Assembly (NCBI RefSeq): GCF_949987535.1
Contig: NW_026645841.1
Location: 740,585 to 804,584, forward strand
Reading direction: 5' to 3'
DNA length: 64,000 nucleotides
DNA from: Balaenoptera acutorostrata
Taxonomy: Eukaryota > Chordata > Mammalia > Artiodactyla > Balaenopteridae
Shown in pieces: positions 36,951-49,259 of the stretch. The stretch's first letter is position 1. Each line of letters starts with the position of its first letter. Both the position numbers and the translations under genes were made by a program. The notes below the pieces were generated by a model that did not search any database, was not told where the DNA came from, and worked only from the letters and a program-made list of their open reading frames with translations.

Positions 36951-38708
36951 ATGTTTCAGAACACACCGTACACTTCTCCAGAGTGGCTGTTGGCAATTTA
37001 CATCCCACCCATCAGCGTAGCAAGGCTCCCATTTCTCCATGGCCGGTCCTGCATTTCTGGTTTGGACACTTTTTTCCGCATGGCCCTTTTGCCCGCTGGG
37101 AAGCGAGACTTCTTTGGAGCGCTGATTGGCCTTTCCAGGTTGCTTGGTTGGCCAAAAAGGGCGTATGCGTTTTTTCCTGAATATATTCAGGAAAAAACGC
37201 ATACGCCCTTTTTGGCCAAGGGCATCATTGTCCACGTTTTGCCGCTTTTCATGTGCTTTCAAGGCGATTCGAATCTACCTCCTGAAATCTGTTTCCTGCA
37301 ATTCTGCCTTGCTTTCAAAGCCTCTTCGTTGCCTTCCCTTAATATATTTGTGGACGAGAGGTATCATTTAAAACTCTGCAGGTTTGTGAATTGCAGTGCC
37401 CCTGAGCTCCATTTTTCAACTCGCTTTTTTGGGAGCTGGCCGCCAAAGCGCAGGATTGCTTCAGGCCCTCTTCTGGTTCTGGGGGGCAGGCTGAGCTTGT
37501 GCTTAATTCTTCTTCCTGATGGGAAAATAGAGTGACCTGTGCCTGTCCCAACACCTAGAGCTAGTCTCTCATTTGTTCCCCCTCTTCCCGTTCATCCTCA
37601 GGACAAATTGCAACCTGTACGGAACAGGAGGTTAAAGGTGCTGATTCTCCAAGGAGGGAGATGGCTAGTAAATCGGCTGGAATGGCGAACCCGAGCAAAG
37701 GAGATGAGAAATGAGGTGCGTTTTAGAAACCTTTCCCGATCACACGGTGTACCATCTTCTGGGTTTCTCATGCCTGTTTTCGACGTAGGAAGATGCCCTT
37801 GAACCTGGAGATTTGGGACCCATGGGATGGGTACCATGCAGTATTACTTGAAAGGGTCTGCGTTGGCTCACCCAACCTCACCGAACCTCTCAGCCCCAAG
37901 AGTGTCCACCCTTATGTCTCAATCAGCTGTGGGTCTAGATATGGTCAATCCAGGTTGCATCACAGCCCGTGAACGTATTTTGTAAGAATTTCTCTCGCTT
38001 TCACTGTCTTTGTTTCACGGGTTTTGAAAAGGATTTATTTTTATAATGGGGTTTAGCTGCTTTTCACGGCTGTGTTTATGCCGCTTTACACCCCCTTGAC
38101 TCACTTACAGAGAGATATCAATACATAGGTTTGAAGATTCTTACTAGTCAGATATATTCTTGTGCGGTGAATAGGGGGTGTTGAGTCCAGTTCACTGAAA
38201 AAGGAATAGGTCTTGTCTCTTACATATTGGGTTTATGGAACGGTATCGGAGCTAATTTGAAACCCTTGTTTTATGCATCACCCCACCTCACCTTTCCCGT
38301 TCAGCAGCCATAGTGTGTTTTCTGAACGTGTGACTCTGTTCTGTTTTGTAATTCAGTTCAAGTGTAGCGGTTTTTACATTCCCTCTCTAAGTGATATCTT
38401 ATGATAAGTGTCTTTTTCTGTGTGACTTATTTCACTTAGAATCGTCGTACCTAAATCCACTCATCGTGCTGCTACTAGCCTTATGACGTTGATTTCATGG
38501 CTGAGTGATATTCCATTGTACATGAGGACCACAACTTCTTTATCCATTTTTCTCTTTCCTAGGATATTTAAGGTGTAATGAAGTGGGGGTTCTTGTCAAC
38601 AGAGCAGCCCTAAACTTTGGGGTGCCTGTGTCTTGCTGATTTTTAGTTTTCCCAATTTATACGCCCATGAGTGGAAGTGCCCTATGCTCTCCAAGCTGTG
38701 TTTTTTAG
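36951..38708 (+). repeat. Satellite unit 22 (1758 bp)
   Basis: Palindrome 37148-37219 is perfect. It is a sister of unit 21 (catttgttcc, gtgaacgtatt, gaaaaggattt) but has cttacagag near 38103, gacgttgat near 38485 and normal ccctaaacttt at the end. Its tail leads into the distinctive unit 23. Confidence 0.97.
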
Positions 38709-40467
38709 ATGTTTCAGAACACACCGTACACTTCTCCAGAGTGGCTGTTGGCAAGTTACATCCCACCCATCAGCGTAGCAAGGCTCCCATTTCTCCATGG
38801 CCGGTCCTGCATTTCTGGTTTGGACACTTTTTTCCCCATGGCCCTTTTGCCCGCTGGGAAGCGAGACTTCTTTGGAGCGCTGATTGGCCTTTCCAGGTTG
38901 CTTGGTTGGCCAAAAAGGGCGTATTCGTTTTTTCCTGAATATATTCAGGAAAAAACGCATACGCTCTTTTTGGCCAAGGGCATCATTGTCCACGTTTTGC
39001 CGCTTTTCATGTGCTTTCAAGGCGAGTCGAATCTACCTCCTGAAATCTGTTTCCTGCAATTCTGCCTTGCTTTCAAAGCCTCTTCGTTGCCTTCCCTTAA
39101 TATATTTGTGGACGAGAGGTATCATTTAAAACTCTGCAGGTTTGTGAATTGCAGTGCCCCTGAGCTCCATTTTTCAACTCGCTTTTTTGGGAGCTGGCCG
39201 CAAAAGCGCAGGATTGCTTCAGGCCCTCTTCTGGTTCTGGGGGGCAGGCTGAGCTTGTGCTTAATTCTTCTTCCTGATGGGAAAATAGAGTGACCTGTGC
39301 CTGTCCCAACACCTAGAGCTAGTCTCTCATTGGTTCCCCCTCTTCCTGTTCATCCTCAGGACAAATTGCAACCTGTACGGAACAGGAGGTTAAAGGTGCT
39401 GATTCTCCAAGGAGGGAGATGGCTAGTAAATCGGCTGGAATGGCGAACCCGAGCAAAGGAGATGAGAAATGAGGTGCGTTTTAGAAACCTTTCCCGATCA
39501 CACCGTGTACCATCTTCTGGGTTTCTCATGCCTGTTTTCGACGTAGGAAGATGCCCTTGAACCTGGAGATTTGGGACCCATGGGATGGGTACCATGCAGT
39601 ACTACTTGAAAGGGTCTGCGTTGGCTCACCCAACCTCACCGAACCTCTCAGCCCCAAAAGTGTCCACCCTTATGTCTCAATCAGCTGTGGGTCTAGATAT
39701 GGTCAATCCAGGTTGCATCACAGCCCCTGAACGAATTTTGTAAGAATTTCTCTCTCTTTCACTGTCTTTGTTTCACGGGTTTTGAAAAGTAATTTATTTT
39801 TATAATGGGGTTTAGCTGCTTTTCACGGCTGTGTTTATGCCGCTTTACACCCCCTTGACTCACTTACAGAGAGATATCAATACATAGGTTTGAAGATTCT
39901 TACTAGTCAGATATATTCTTGTGCGGTGAATAGGGGGTGTTGAGTCCAGTTCACTGAAAAAGGAATAGGTCTTGTCTCTTACATATTGGGTTTATGGAAC
40001 GGTATCTGAGCTAATTTGAAACCCTTGTTTTATGCATCACCCCACCTCACCTTTCCCGTTCAGCAGCCATAGTGTGTTTCCTAAACGTGGGACTCTGTTC
40101 TGTTTTGCAATTCAGTTCAAGTGTAGCGGTTTTTACATTCCCTCTAGAAGTGATATCTTATGATAAGTGTCTTTTTCTGTGTGACTTATTTCACTTAGAA
40201 TCGTCGTACCTAAATCCACTCATCGTGCTGCCACTAGCCTTATGACGTGGATTTCATGGCTGAGTGATATTCCATTGTACATGAGGACCACAACTTCTTT
40301 ATCCATTTTTCTCTTTCCTAGGATATTTAAGGTGTAATGAAGTGGGGGTTCTTGTCCACAGAGCAGCCCTAAACTTTGGGGTGCCTGTGTCTTGCTGATT
40401 TTTAGTTTTCCCAATTTATACGCCCATGAGTGGAAGTGCCCTATGCTCTCCAAGCTGTGTTTTTTAG
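38709..40467 (+). repeat. Satellite unit 23 (1759 bp)
   Basis: Palindrome 38906-38977 has two breaks, T at 38925 and T at 38965, which are not compensating. Markers are ggcaagttac near 38751, ttccccatgg near 38831, ggcgagtcg (G at 39026), cacaccgtgt near 39500, ctgccactagcc near 40228 and cttgtccacag near 40351. Unit 30 is a near twin; the left end of unit 28 is of the same type. Confidence 0.97.
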
Positions 40468-42226
40468 ATGTTTCAGAACACACCGTACACTTCTCCAGAG
40501 TGGCTGTTGGCAATTTACATCCCACCCATCAGCGTAGCAAGGCTCCCATTTCTCCATGGCCGGTCCTGCATTTCTGGTTTGGACACTTTTTTCCGCATGG
40601 CCCTTTTGCCCGCTGGGAAGCGAGACTTCTTTGGAGCGCTGATTGGCCTTTCCAGGTTGCTTGGTTGGCCAAAAAGGGCGTATGCGTTTTTTCCTGAATA
40701 TATTCAGGAAAAAACGCATACGCCCTTTTTGGCCAAGGGCATCATTGTCCACGTTTTGCCGCTTTTCATGTGCTTTCAAGGCGATTCGAATCTACCTCCT
40801 GAAATCTGTTTCCTGCAATTCTGCCTTGCTTTCAAAGCCTCTTCGTTGCCTTCCCTTAATATATTTGTGGACGAGAGGTATCATTTAAAACTCTGCAGGT
40901 TTGTGAATTGCAGTGCCCCTGAGCTCCATTTTTCAACTCGCTTTTTTGGGAGCTGGCCGCCAAAGCGCAGGATTGCTTCAGGCCCTCTTCTGGTTCTGGG
41001 GGGAGGGCTGAGCTTGTGCTTAATTCTTCTTTCTGATGGGAAAATAGAGTGACCTGTGCCTGTCCCAACACCTAGAGCTAGTCTCTCATTGGTTGCCCCT
41101 CTTCCCGTTCATCCTCAGGACAAATTGCAACCTGTACGGAACAGGAGGTTAAAGGTGCTGATTCTCCAAGGAGGGAGATGGCTAGTAAATCGGCTGGAAT
41201 GGCGAACCCGAGCAAAGGAGATGAGAAATGAGGTGCGTTTTAGAAACCTTTCCCGATCACACGGTGTACCATCTTCTGGGTTTCTCATGCCTGTTTTCGA
41301 CGTAGGAAGATGCCCTTGAACCTGGAGATTTGGGACCCATGGGATGGGTACCATGCAGTACTACTTGAAAGGGTCTGCGTTGGCTCACCCAACCTCACCG
41401 AACCTCTCAGCCCCAAGAGTGTCCACCCTTATGTCTCAATCAGCTGTGGGTCTAGATATGGTCAATCCAGGTTGCATCACAGCCCCTGAACGAATTTTGT
41501 AAGAATTTCTCTCTCTTTCACAGTCTTTGTTTCACGGGTTTTGAAAAGTAATTTATTTTTATAATGGGGTTTAGCTGCTTTTCACGGCTGTGTTTATGCC
41601 ACTTTACACCCCCTTGACTCACTTACAGAGAGATATCAATACATAGGTTTGAAGATTCTTACTAGTCAGATATATTCTTGTGCGGTGAATAGGGGGTGTT
41701 GAGTCCAGTTCACTGAAAAAGGAATAGGTCTTGTCTCTTACATTTTGGGTTTATGGAACGGTATCGGAGCTAATTTGAAACCCTTGTTTTATGCATCACC
41801 CCACCTCACCTTTCCCGTTCAGCAGCCATAGTGGGTTTCCTAAACGTGTGACTCTGTTCTGTTTTGTAATTCAGTTCAAGTGTAGCGGTTTTTACATTCC
41901 CTCTCTAAGTGATATCTTATGATAAGTGTCTTTTTCTGTGTGACTTATTTCACTTAGAATCGTCGTACCTAAATCCACTCATCGTGCTGCTACTAGCCTT
42001 ATGACGTTGATTTCATGGCTGAGTGATATTCCATTGTACATGAAGACCACAACTTCTTTATCCATTTTTCTCTTTCCTAGGATATTTAAGGTGTAATGAA
42101 GTGGGGGTTCTTGTCAACAGAGCAGCCCTAAACTTTGGGGTGCCTGTGTCTTGCTGATTTTTAATTTTCCCAATTTATACGCCCATGAGTGGAAGTGCCC
42201 TATGCTCTCCAAGCTGTGTTTTTTAG
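40468..42226 (+). repeat. Satellite unit 24 (1759 bp), mosaic
   Basis: Palindrome 40665-40736 is perfect. The left side follows unit 23 as unit 31 follows unit 30. The right side has gagggctg near 41003, cttctttctg near 41028, ggttgcccc near 41093, tgccactttac, gacgttgat, atgaagacc and tttttaattttcc, as in unit 32. The switch lies between the ordinary C at 40647 and 41004. Confidence 0.97.
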
Positions 42227-43985
42227 ATGTTTCAGAACACACCGTACACTTCTCCAGAGTGGCTGTTGGCAATTTACATCCCACCCATCAGCGTAGCAAG
42301 GCTCCCATTTCTCCATGGCCGGTCCTGCATTTCTGGTTTGGACACTTTTTTCCGCATGGCCCTTTTGCCCGCTGGGAAGCGAGACTTCTTTGGAGCGCTG
42401 ATTGGCCTTTCCAGGTTGCTTGGTTGGCCAAAAAGGGCGTATGCGTTTTTTCCTGAATATATTCAGTAAAAAACGCATACGCCCTTTTTGGCCAAGGGCA
42501 TCATTGTCCACGTTTTGCCGCTTTTCATGTGCTTTCAAGGCGATTCGAATCTACCTCCTGAAATCTGTTTCCTGCAATTCTGCCTTGCTTTCAAAGCCTC
42601 TTCGTTGCCTTCCCTTAATATATTTGTGGACGAGAGGTATCATTTAAAACTCTGCAGGTTTGTGAATTGCAGTGCCCCTGAGCTCCATTTTTCAACTCGC
42701 TTTTTTGGGAGCTGGCCGCCAAAGCGCAGGATTGCTTCAGGCCCTCTTCTGGTTCTGGGGGGCAGGCTGAGCTTGTGCTTAATTCTTCTTCCTGATGGGA
42801 AAATAGAGTGACCTGTGCCTGTCCCAACACCTAGAGCTAGTCTCTCATTGGTTCCCCCTCTTCCCCTTCATCCTCAGGACAAATTGCAACCTGTACGGAA
42901 CAGGAGGTTAAAGGTGCTGATTCTCCAAGGAGGGAGATGGCTAGTAAATCGGCTGGAATGGCGAACCCGAGCAAAGGAGATGAGAAATGAGGTGCGTTTT
43001 AGAAACCTTTCCCGATCACACGGTGTACCATCTTCTGGGTTTCTCATGCCTGTTTTCGACGTAGGAAGATGCCCTTGAACCTGGAGATTTGGGACCCATG
43101 GGATGGGTACCATGCAGTACTACTTGAAAGGGTCTGCGTTGGCTCACCCAACCTCACCGAACCTCTCAGCCCCAAGAGTGTCCACCCTTATGTCTCAATC
43201 AGCTGTGGGTCTAGATATGGTCAATCCAGGTTGCATCACAGCCCCTGAACGAATTTTGTAAGAATTTCTCTCTCTTTCACTGTCTTTGTTTCACGGGTTT
43301 TGAAAAGTAATTTATTTTTATAATGGGGTTTAGCTGCTTTTCACGGCTGTGTTTATGCCGCTTTACACCCCCTTGACTCACTTACAGAGAGATATCAATA
43401 CATAGGTTTGAAGATTCTTACTAGTCAGATATATTCTTGTGCGGTGAATAGGGGGTGTTGAGTCCAGTTCACTGAAAAAGGAATAGGTCTTGTCTCTTAC
43501 ATATTGGGTTTATGGAACGGTATCGGAGCTAATTTGAAACCCTTGTTTTATGCATCACCCCACCTCACCTTTCCCGTTCAGCAGCCATAGTGTGTTTCCT
43601 AAACGTGTGACTCTGTTCTGTTTTGTAATTCAGTTCAAGTGTAGCGGTTTTTACATTCCCTCTCTAAGTGATATCTTATGATAAGTGTCTTTTTCTGTGT
43701 GCCTTATTTCACTTAGAATCGTCGTACCTAAATCCACTCATCGTGCTGCTACTAGCCTTATGACGTGGATTTCATGGCTGAGTGATATTCCATTGTACAT
43801 GAGGACCACAACTTCTTTATCCATTTTTCTCTTTCCTAGGATATTTAAGGTGTAATGAAGTGGGGGTTCTTGTCAACAGAGCAGCTCTAAACTTTGGGGT
43901 GCCTGTGTCTTGCTGATTTTTAGTTTTCCCAATTTATACGCCCATGAGTGGAAGTGCCCTATGCTCTCCAAGCTGTGTTTTTTAG
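42227..43985 (+). repeat. Satellite unit 25 (1759 bp)
   Basis: Palindrome 42424-42495 has one break, T at 42467 (attcagtaaa), shared with units 33 and 36. It has cttccccttc near 42861, also shared with them. tgtgccttatttc near 43698 is private, and gcagctctaaac near 43882 recurs after units 27 and 29. Confidence 0.97.
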
Positions 43986-45742
43986 ATGTTTCAGAACACA
44001 CCGTACACTTCTCCAGAGTGGCTGTTGGCAATTTACATCCCACCCATCAGCGTAGCAAGGCTCCCATTTCTCCATGGCCGGTCCTGCATTTCTGGTTTGG
44101 ACACTTTTTTCCGCATGGCCCTTTTGCCCGCTGGGAAGCGAGACTTCTTTGGAGCGCTGATTGGCCTTTCCAGGTTGCTTGGTTGGCCAAAAGGGCGTAT
44201 GCGTTTTTTCCTGAATATATTCAGGAAAAAACGCATACGCCCTTTTTGGCCAAGGTCATCATTGTCCACGTTTTGCCGCTTTTCATGTGCTTTCAAGGCG
44301 ATTCGAATCTACCTCCTGAAATCTGTTTCCTGCAATTCTGCCTTGCTTTCAAAGCCTCTTCGTTGCCTTCCCTTAATATATTTGTGGACGAGAGGTATCA
44401 TTTAAAACTCTGCAGGTTTGTGAATTGCAGTGCCCCTGAGCTCCATTTTTCAACTCGCTTTTTTGGGAGCTGGCCGCCAAAGCGCAGGATTGCTTCAGGC
44501 CCTCTTCTGGTTCTGGGGGGCAGGCTGAGCTTGTGCTTAATTCTTCTTCCTGATGGGAAAATAGAGTGACCTGTGCCTGTCCCAACACCTAGAGCTAGTC
44601 TCTCATTTGTTCCCCCTCTTCCCGTTCATCCTCAGGACAAATTGCAACCTGTACGGAACAGGAGGTTAAAGGTGCTGATTCTCCAAGGAGGGAGATGGCT
44701 AGTAAATCGGCTGGAATGGCGAACCCGAGCAAAGGAGATGAGAAATGAGGTGCGTTTTAGAAACCTTTCCCGATCACACGGTGTACCATCTTCTGGGTTT
44801 CTCATGCCTGTTTTCGACGTAGGAAGATGCCCTTGAACCTGGAGATTTGGGACCCATGGGATGGGTACCATGCAGTATTACTTGAAAGGGTTTGCGTTGG
44901 CTCACCCAACCTCACCGAACCTCTCAGCCCCAAGAGTGTCCACCCTTATGTCTCAATCAGCTGTGGGTCTAGATATGGTCAATCCAGGTTGCATCACAGC
45001 CCGTGAACGTATTTTGTAAGAATTTCTCTCGCTTTCACTGTCTTTGTTTCACGGGTTTTGAAAAGGATTTATTTTTATAATGGGGTTTAGCTGCTTTTCA
45101 CGGCTGTGTTTATGCCGCTTTACACCCCCTTGACTCACTTACGGAGAGATATCAATACATAGGTTTGAAGATTCTTACTAGTCAGATATATTCTTGTGCG
45201 GTGAATAGGGGGTGTTGAGTCCAGTTCACTGAAAAAGGAATAGGTCTTGTCTCTTACATATTGGGTTTATGGAACGGTATCGGAGCTAATTTGAAACCCT
45301 TGTTTTATGCATCACCCCACCTCACCTTTCCCGTTCAGCAGCCATAGTGTGTTTTCTGAACGTGTGACTCTGTTCTGTTTTGTAATTCAGTTCAAGTGTA
45401 GCGGTTTTTACATTCCCTCTCTAAGTGATATCTTATGATAAGTGTCTTTTTCTGTGTGACTTATTTCACTTAGAATCGTCGTACCTAAATCCACTCATCG
45501 TGCTGCTACTAGCCTTATGACGTGGATTTCATGGCTGAGTGATATTCCATTGTACATGAGGACCACCACTTCTTTATCCATTTTTCACTTTCCTAGGATA
45601 TTTAAGGTGTAATGAAGTGGGGGTTCTTGTCAACAGAGCAGCCCTAATCTTTGGGGTGCCTGTGTCTTGCTGATTTTTAGTTTTCCCAATTTATACGCCC
45701 ATGAGTGGAAGTGCCCTATGCTCTCCAAGCTGTGTTTTTTAG
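43986..45742 (+). repeat. Satellite unit 26 (1757 bp), mosaic
   Basis: Palindrome 44183-44253 is one base short because the left A-run has four A instead of five, as in units 34 and 37. The right half switches to the unit 21/28 type: catttgttcc near 44606, gggtttgcg near 44888, gtgaacgtatt, gaaaaggattt, accaccactt near 45562 and cctaatctttgg. Two one-base losses give 1757 bp. Confidence 0.97.
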
Positions 45743-47501
45743 ATGTTTCAGAACACACCGTACACTTCTCCAGAGTGGCTGTTGGCAATTTACATCCCAC
45801 CCATCAGCGTAGCAAGGCTCCCATTTCTCCATGGCCGGTCCTGCATTTCTGGTTTGGACACTTTTTTCCGCATGGCCCTTTTGCCCGCTGGGAAGCGAGA
45901 CTTCTTTGGAGCGCTGATTGGCCTTTCCAGGTTGCTTGGTTGGCCAAAAAGGGCGTATGCGTTTTTTCCTGAATATATTCAGGAAAAAACGCATACGCCC
46001 TTTTTGGCCAAGGGCATCATTGTCCACGTTTTGCCGCTTTTCATGTGCTTTCAAGGCGATTCGAATCTACCTCCTGAAATCTGTTTCCTGCAATTCTGCC
46101 TTGCTTTCAAAGCCTCTTCGTTGCCTTCCCTTAATATATTTGTGGACGAGAGGTATCATTTAAAACTCTGCAGGTTTGTGAATTGCAGTGCCCCTGAGCT
46201 CCATTTTTCAACTCGCTTTTTTGGGAGCTGGCCGCAAAAGCGCAGGATTGCTTCAGGCCCTCTTCTGGTTCTGGGGGGCAGGCTGAGCTTGTGCTTAATT
46301 CTTCTTCCTGATGGGAAAATAGAGTGACCTGTGCCTGTCCCAACACCTAGAGCTAGTCTCTCATTGGTTCCCCCTCTTCCCGTTCATCCTCAGGACAAAT
46401 TGCAACCTGTATGGAACAGGAGGTTAAAGGTGCTGATTCTCCAAGGAGGGAGATGGCTAGTAAAGCGGCTGGAATGGCGAACCCGAGCAAAGGAGATGAG
46501 AAATGAGGTGCGTTTTAGAAACCTTTCCCGATCACACGGTGTACCATCTTCTGGGTTTCTCATGCCTGTTTTCGACGTAGGAAGATGCCCTTGAACCTGG
46601 AGATTTGGGACCCATGGGATGGGTACCATGCAGTATTACTTGAAAGGGTCTGCGTTGGCTCACCCAACCTCACCGAACCTCTCAGCCCCAAGAGTGTCCA
46701 CCCTTATGTCTCAATCAGCTGTGGGTCTAGATATGGTCAATCCAGGTTGCATCACAGCACCTGAACGAATTTTGTAAGAATTTCTCTCTCTTTCACTGCC
46801 TTTGTTTCACGGGTTTTGAAAAGTAATTTATTTTTATAATGGGGTTTAGCTGCTTTTCACGGCTGTGTTTATGCCGCTTTACACCCCCTTGACTCACTTA
46901 CAGAGAGATATCAATACATAGGTTTGAAGATTCTTACTAGTCAGATATATTCTTGTGCGGTGAATAGGGGGTGTTGAGTCCAGTTCACTGAAAAAGGAAT
47001 AGGTCTTGTCTCTTACATATTGGGTTTATGGAACGGTATCGGAGCTAATTTGAAACCCTTGTTTTATGCATCACCCCACCTCACCTTTCCCGTTCAGCAG
47101 CCATAGTGTGTTTTCTGAACGTGTGACTCTGTTCTGTTTTGTAATTCAGTTCAAGTGTAGCGGTTTTTACATTCCCTCTAGAAGTGATATCTTATGATAA
47201 GTGTCTTTTTCTGTGTGACTTATTTCACTTAGAATCGTCGTACCTAAATCCACTCATCATGCTGCTACTAGCCTTATGACGTGGATTTCATGGCTGAGTG
47301 ATATTCCATTGTACATGAGGACCACAACTTCTTTATCCATTTTTCTCTTTCCTAGGATATTTAAGGTGTAATGAAGTGGGGGTTCTTGTCAACAGAGCAG
47401 CTCTAAACTTTGGGGTGCCTGTGTCTTGCTGATTTTTAGTTTTCCCAATTTATACGCCCATGAGTGGAAGTGCCCTATGCTCTCCAAGCTGTGTTTTTTA
47501 G
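45743..47501 (+). repeat. Satellite unit 27 (1759 bp)
   Basis: Palindrome 45940-46011 is perfect. Markers tgtatggaac near 46408, agtaaagcgg near 46460, cagcacctg near 46755, ctctagaag near 47175 and catcatgctg near 47257 are shared only with unit 29. Confidence 0.97.
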
Positions 47502-49259
47502 ATGTTTCAGAACACACCGTACACTTCTCCAGAGTGGCTGTTGGCAAGTTACATCCCACCCATCAGCGTAGCAAGGCTCCCATTTCTCCATGGCCGGTCC
47601 TGCATTTCTGGTTTGGACACTTTTTTCCCCATGGCCCTTTTGCCCGCTGGGAAGCGAGACTTCTTTGGAGCGCTGATTGGCCTTTCCAGGTTGCTTGGTT
47701 GGCCAAAAAGGGCGTATTCGTTTTTTCCTGAATATATTCAGGAAAAAACGCATACGCTCTTTTTGGCCAAGGGCATCATTGTCCACGTTTTGCCGCTTTT
47801 CATGTGCTTTCAAGGCGATTCGAATCTACCTCCTGAAATCTGTTTCCTGCAATTCTGCCTTGCTTTCAAAGCCTCTTCGTTGCCTTCCCTTAATATATTT
47901 GTGGACGAGAGGTATCATTTAAAACTCTGCAGGTTTGTGAATTGCAGTGCCCCTGAGCTCCATTTTTCAACTCGCTTTTTTGGGAGCTGGCCGCCAAAGC
48001 GCAGGATTGCTTCAGGCCCTCTTCTGGTTCTGGGGGGCAGGCTGAGCTTGTGCTTAATTCTTCTTCCTGATGGGAAAATAGAGTGACCTGTGCCTGTCCC
48101 AACACCTAGAGCTAGTCTCTCATTTGTTCCCCCTCTTCCCGTTCATCCTCAGGACAAATTGCAACCTGTACGGAACAGGAGGTTAAAGGTGCTGATTCTC
48201 CAAGGAGGGAGATGGCTAGTAAATCGGCTGGAATGGCGAACCCGAGCAAAGGAGATGAGAAATGAGGTGCGTTTTAGAAACCTTTCCCGATCACACGGTG
48301 TACCATCTTCTGGGTTTCTCATGCCTGTTTTCGACGTAGGAAGATGCCCTTGAACCTGGAGATTTGGGACCCATGGGATGGGTACCATGCAGTATTACTT
48401 GAAAGGGTTTGCGTTGGCTCACCCAACCTCACCGAACCTCTCAGCCCCAAGAGTGTCCACCCTTATGTCTCAATCAGCTGTGGGTCTAGATATGGTCAAT
48501 CCAGGTTGCATCACAGCCCGTGAACGTATTTTGTAAGAATTTCTCTCGCTTTCACTGTCTTTGTTTCACGGGTTTTGAAAAGGATTTATTTTTATAATGG
48601 GGTTTAGCTGCTTTTCACGGCTGTGTTTATGCCGCTTTACACCCCCTTGACTCACTTACGGAGAGATATCAATACATAGGTTTGAAGATTCTTACTAGTC
48701 AGATATATTCTTGTGCGGTGAATAGGGGGTGTTGAGTCCAGTTCACTGAAAAAGGAATAGGTCTTGTCTCTTACATATTGGGTTTATGGAACGGTATCGG
48801 AGCTAATTTGAAACCCTTGTTTTATGCATCACCCCACCTCACCTTTCCCGTTCAGCAGCCATAGTGTGTTTCCTAAACGTGTGACTCTGTTCTGTTTTGT
48901 AATTCAGTTCAAGTGTAGCGGTTTTTACATTCCCTCTCTAAGTGATATCTTATGATAAGTGTCTTTTTCTGTGTGACTTATTTCACTTAGAATCGTCGTA
49001 CCTAAATCCACTCATCGTGCTGCTACTAGCCTTATGACGTGGATTTCATGGCTGAGTGATATTCCATTGTACATGAGGACCACCACTTCTTTATCCATTT
49101 TTCACTTTCCTAGGATATTTAAGGTGTAATGAAGTGGGGGTTCTTGTCAACAGAGCAGCCCTAATCTTTGGGGTGCCTGTGTCTTGCTGATTTTTAGTTT
49201 TCCCAATTTATACGCCCATGAGTGGAAGTGCCCTATGCTCTCCAAGCTGTGTTTTTTAG
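47502..49259 (+). repeat. Satellite unit 28 (1758 bp), clear mosaic
   Basis: The left part is unit 23/30 type: ggcaagttac, ttccccatgg, gtattcg and T at 47758 in the palindrome (47699-47770). From 47819 on it is unit 26 type: ggcgattcg, gccgccaaag, catttgttcc near 48121, gggtttgcg near 48406, gtgaacgtatt and gaaaaggattt. The switch therefore lies within 47759-47818, at or just right of the palindrome edge. Confidence 0.97.

Noticed and set aside
40220..40525. 101-codon minus-strand frames at 40220, 52530 and 57807 as a gene variant
   Set aside because: They appear only where cttgtcaacag has become cttgtccacag, which removes a stop in a shifted frame over L1 ORF2 remnant. This is accidental opening.
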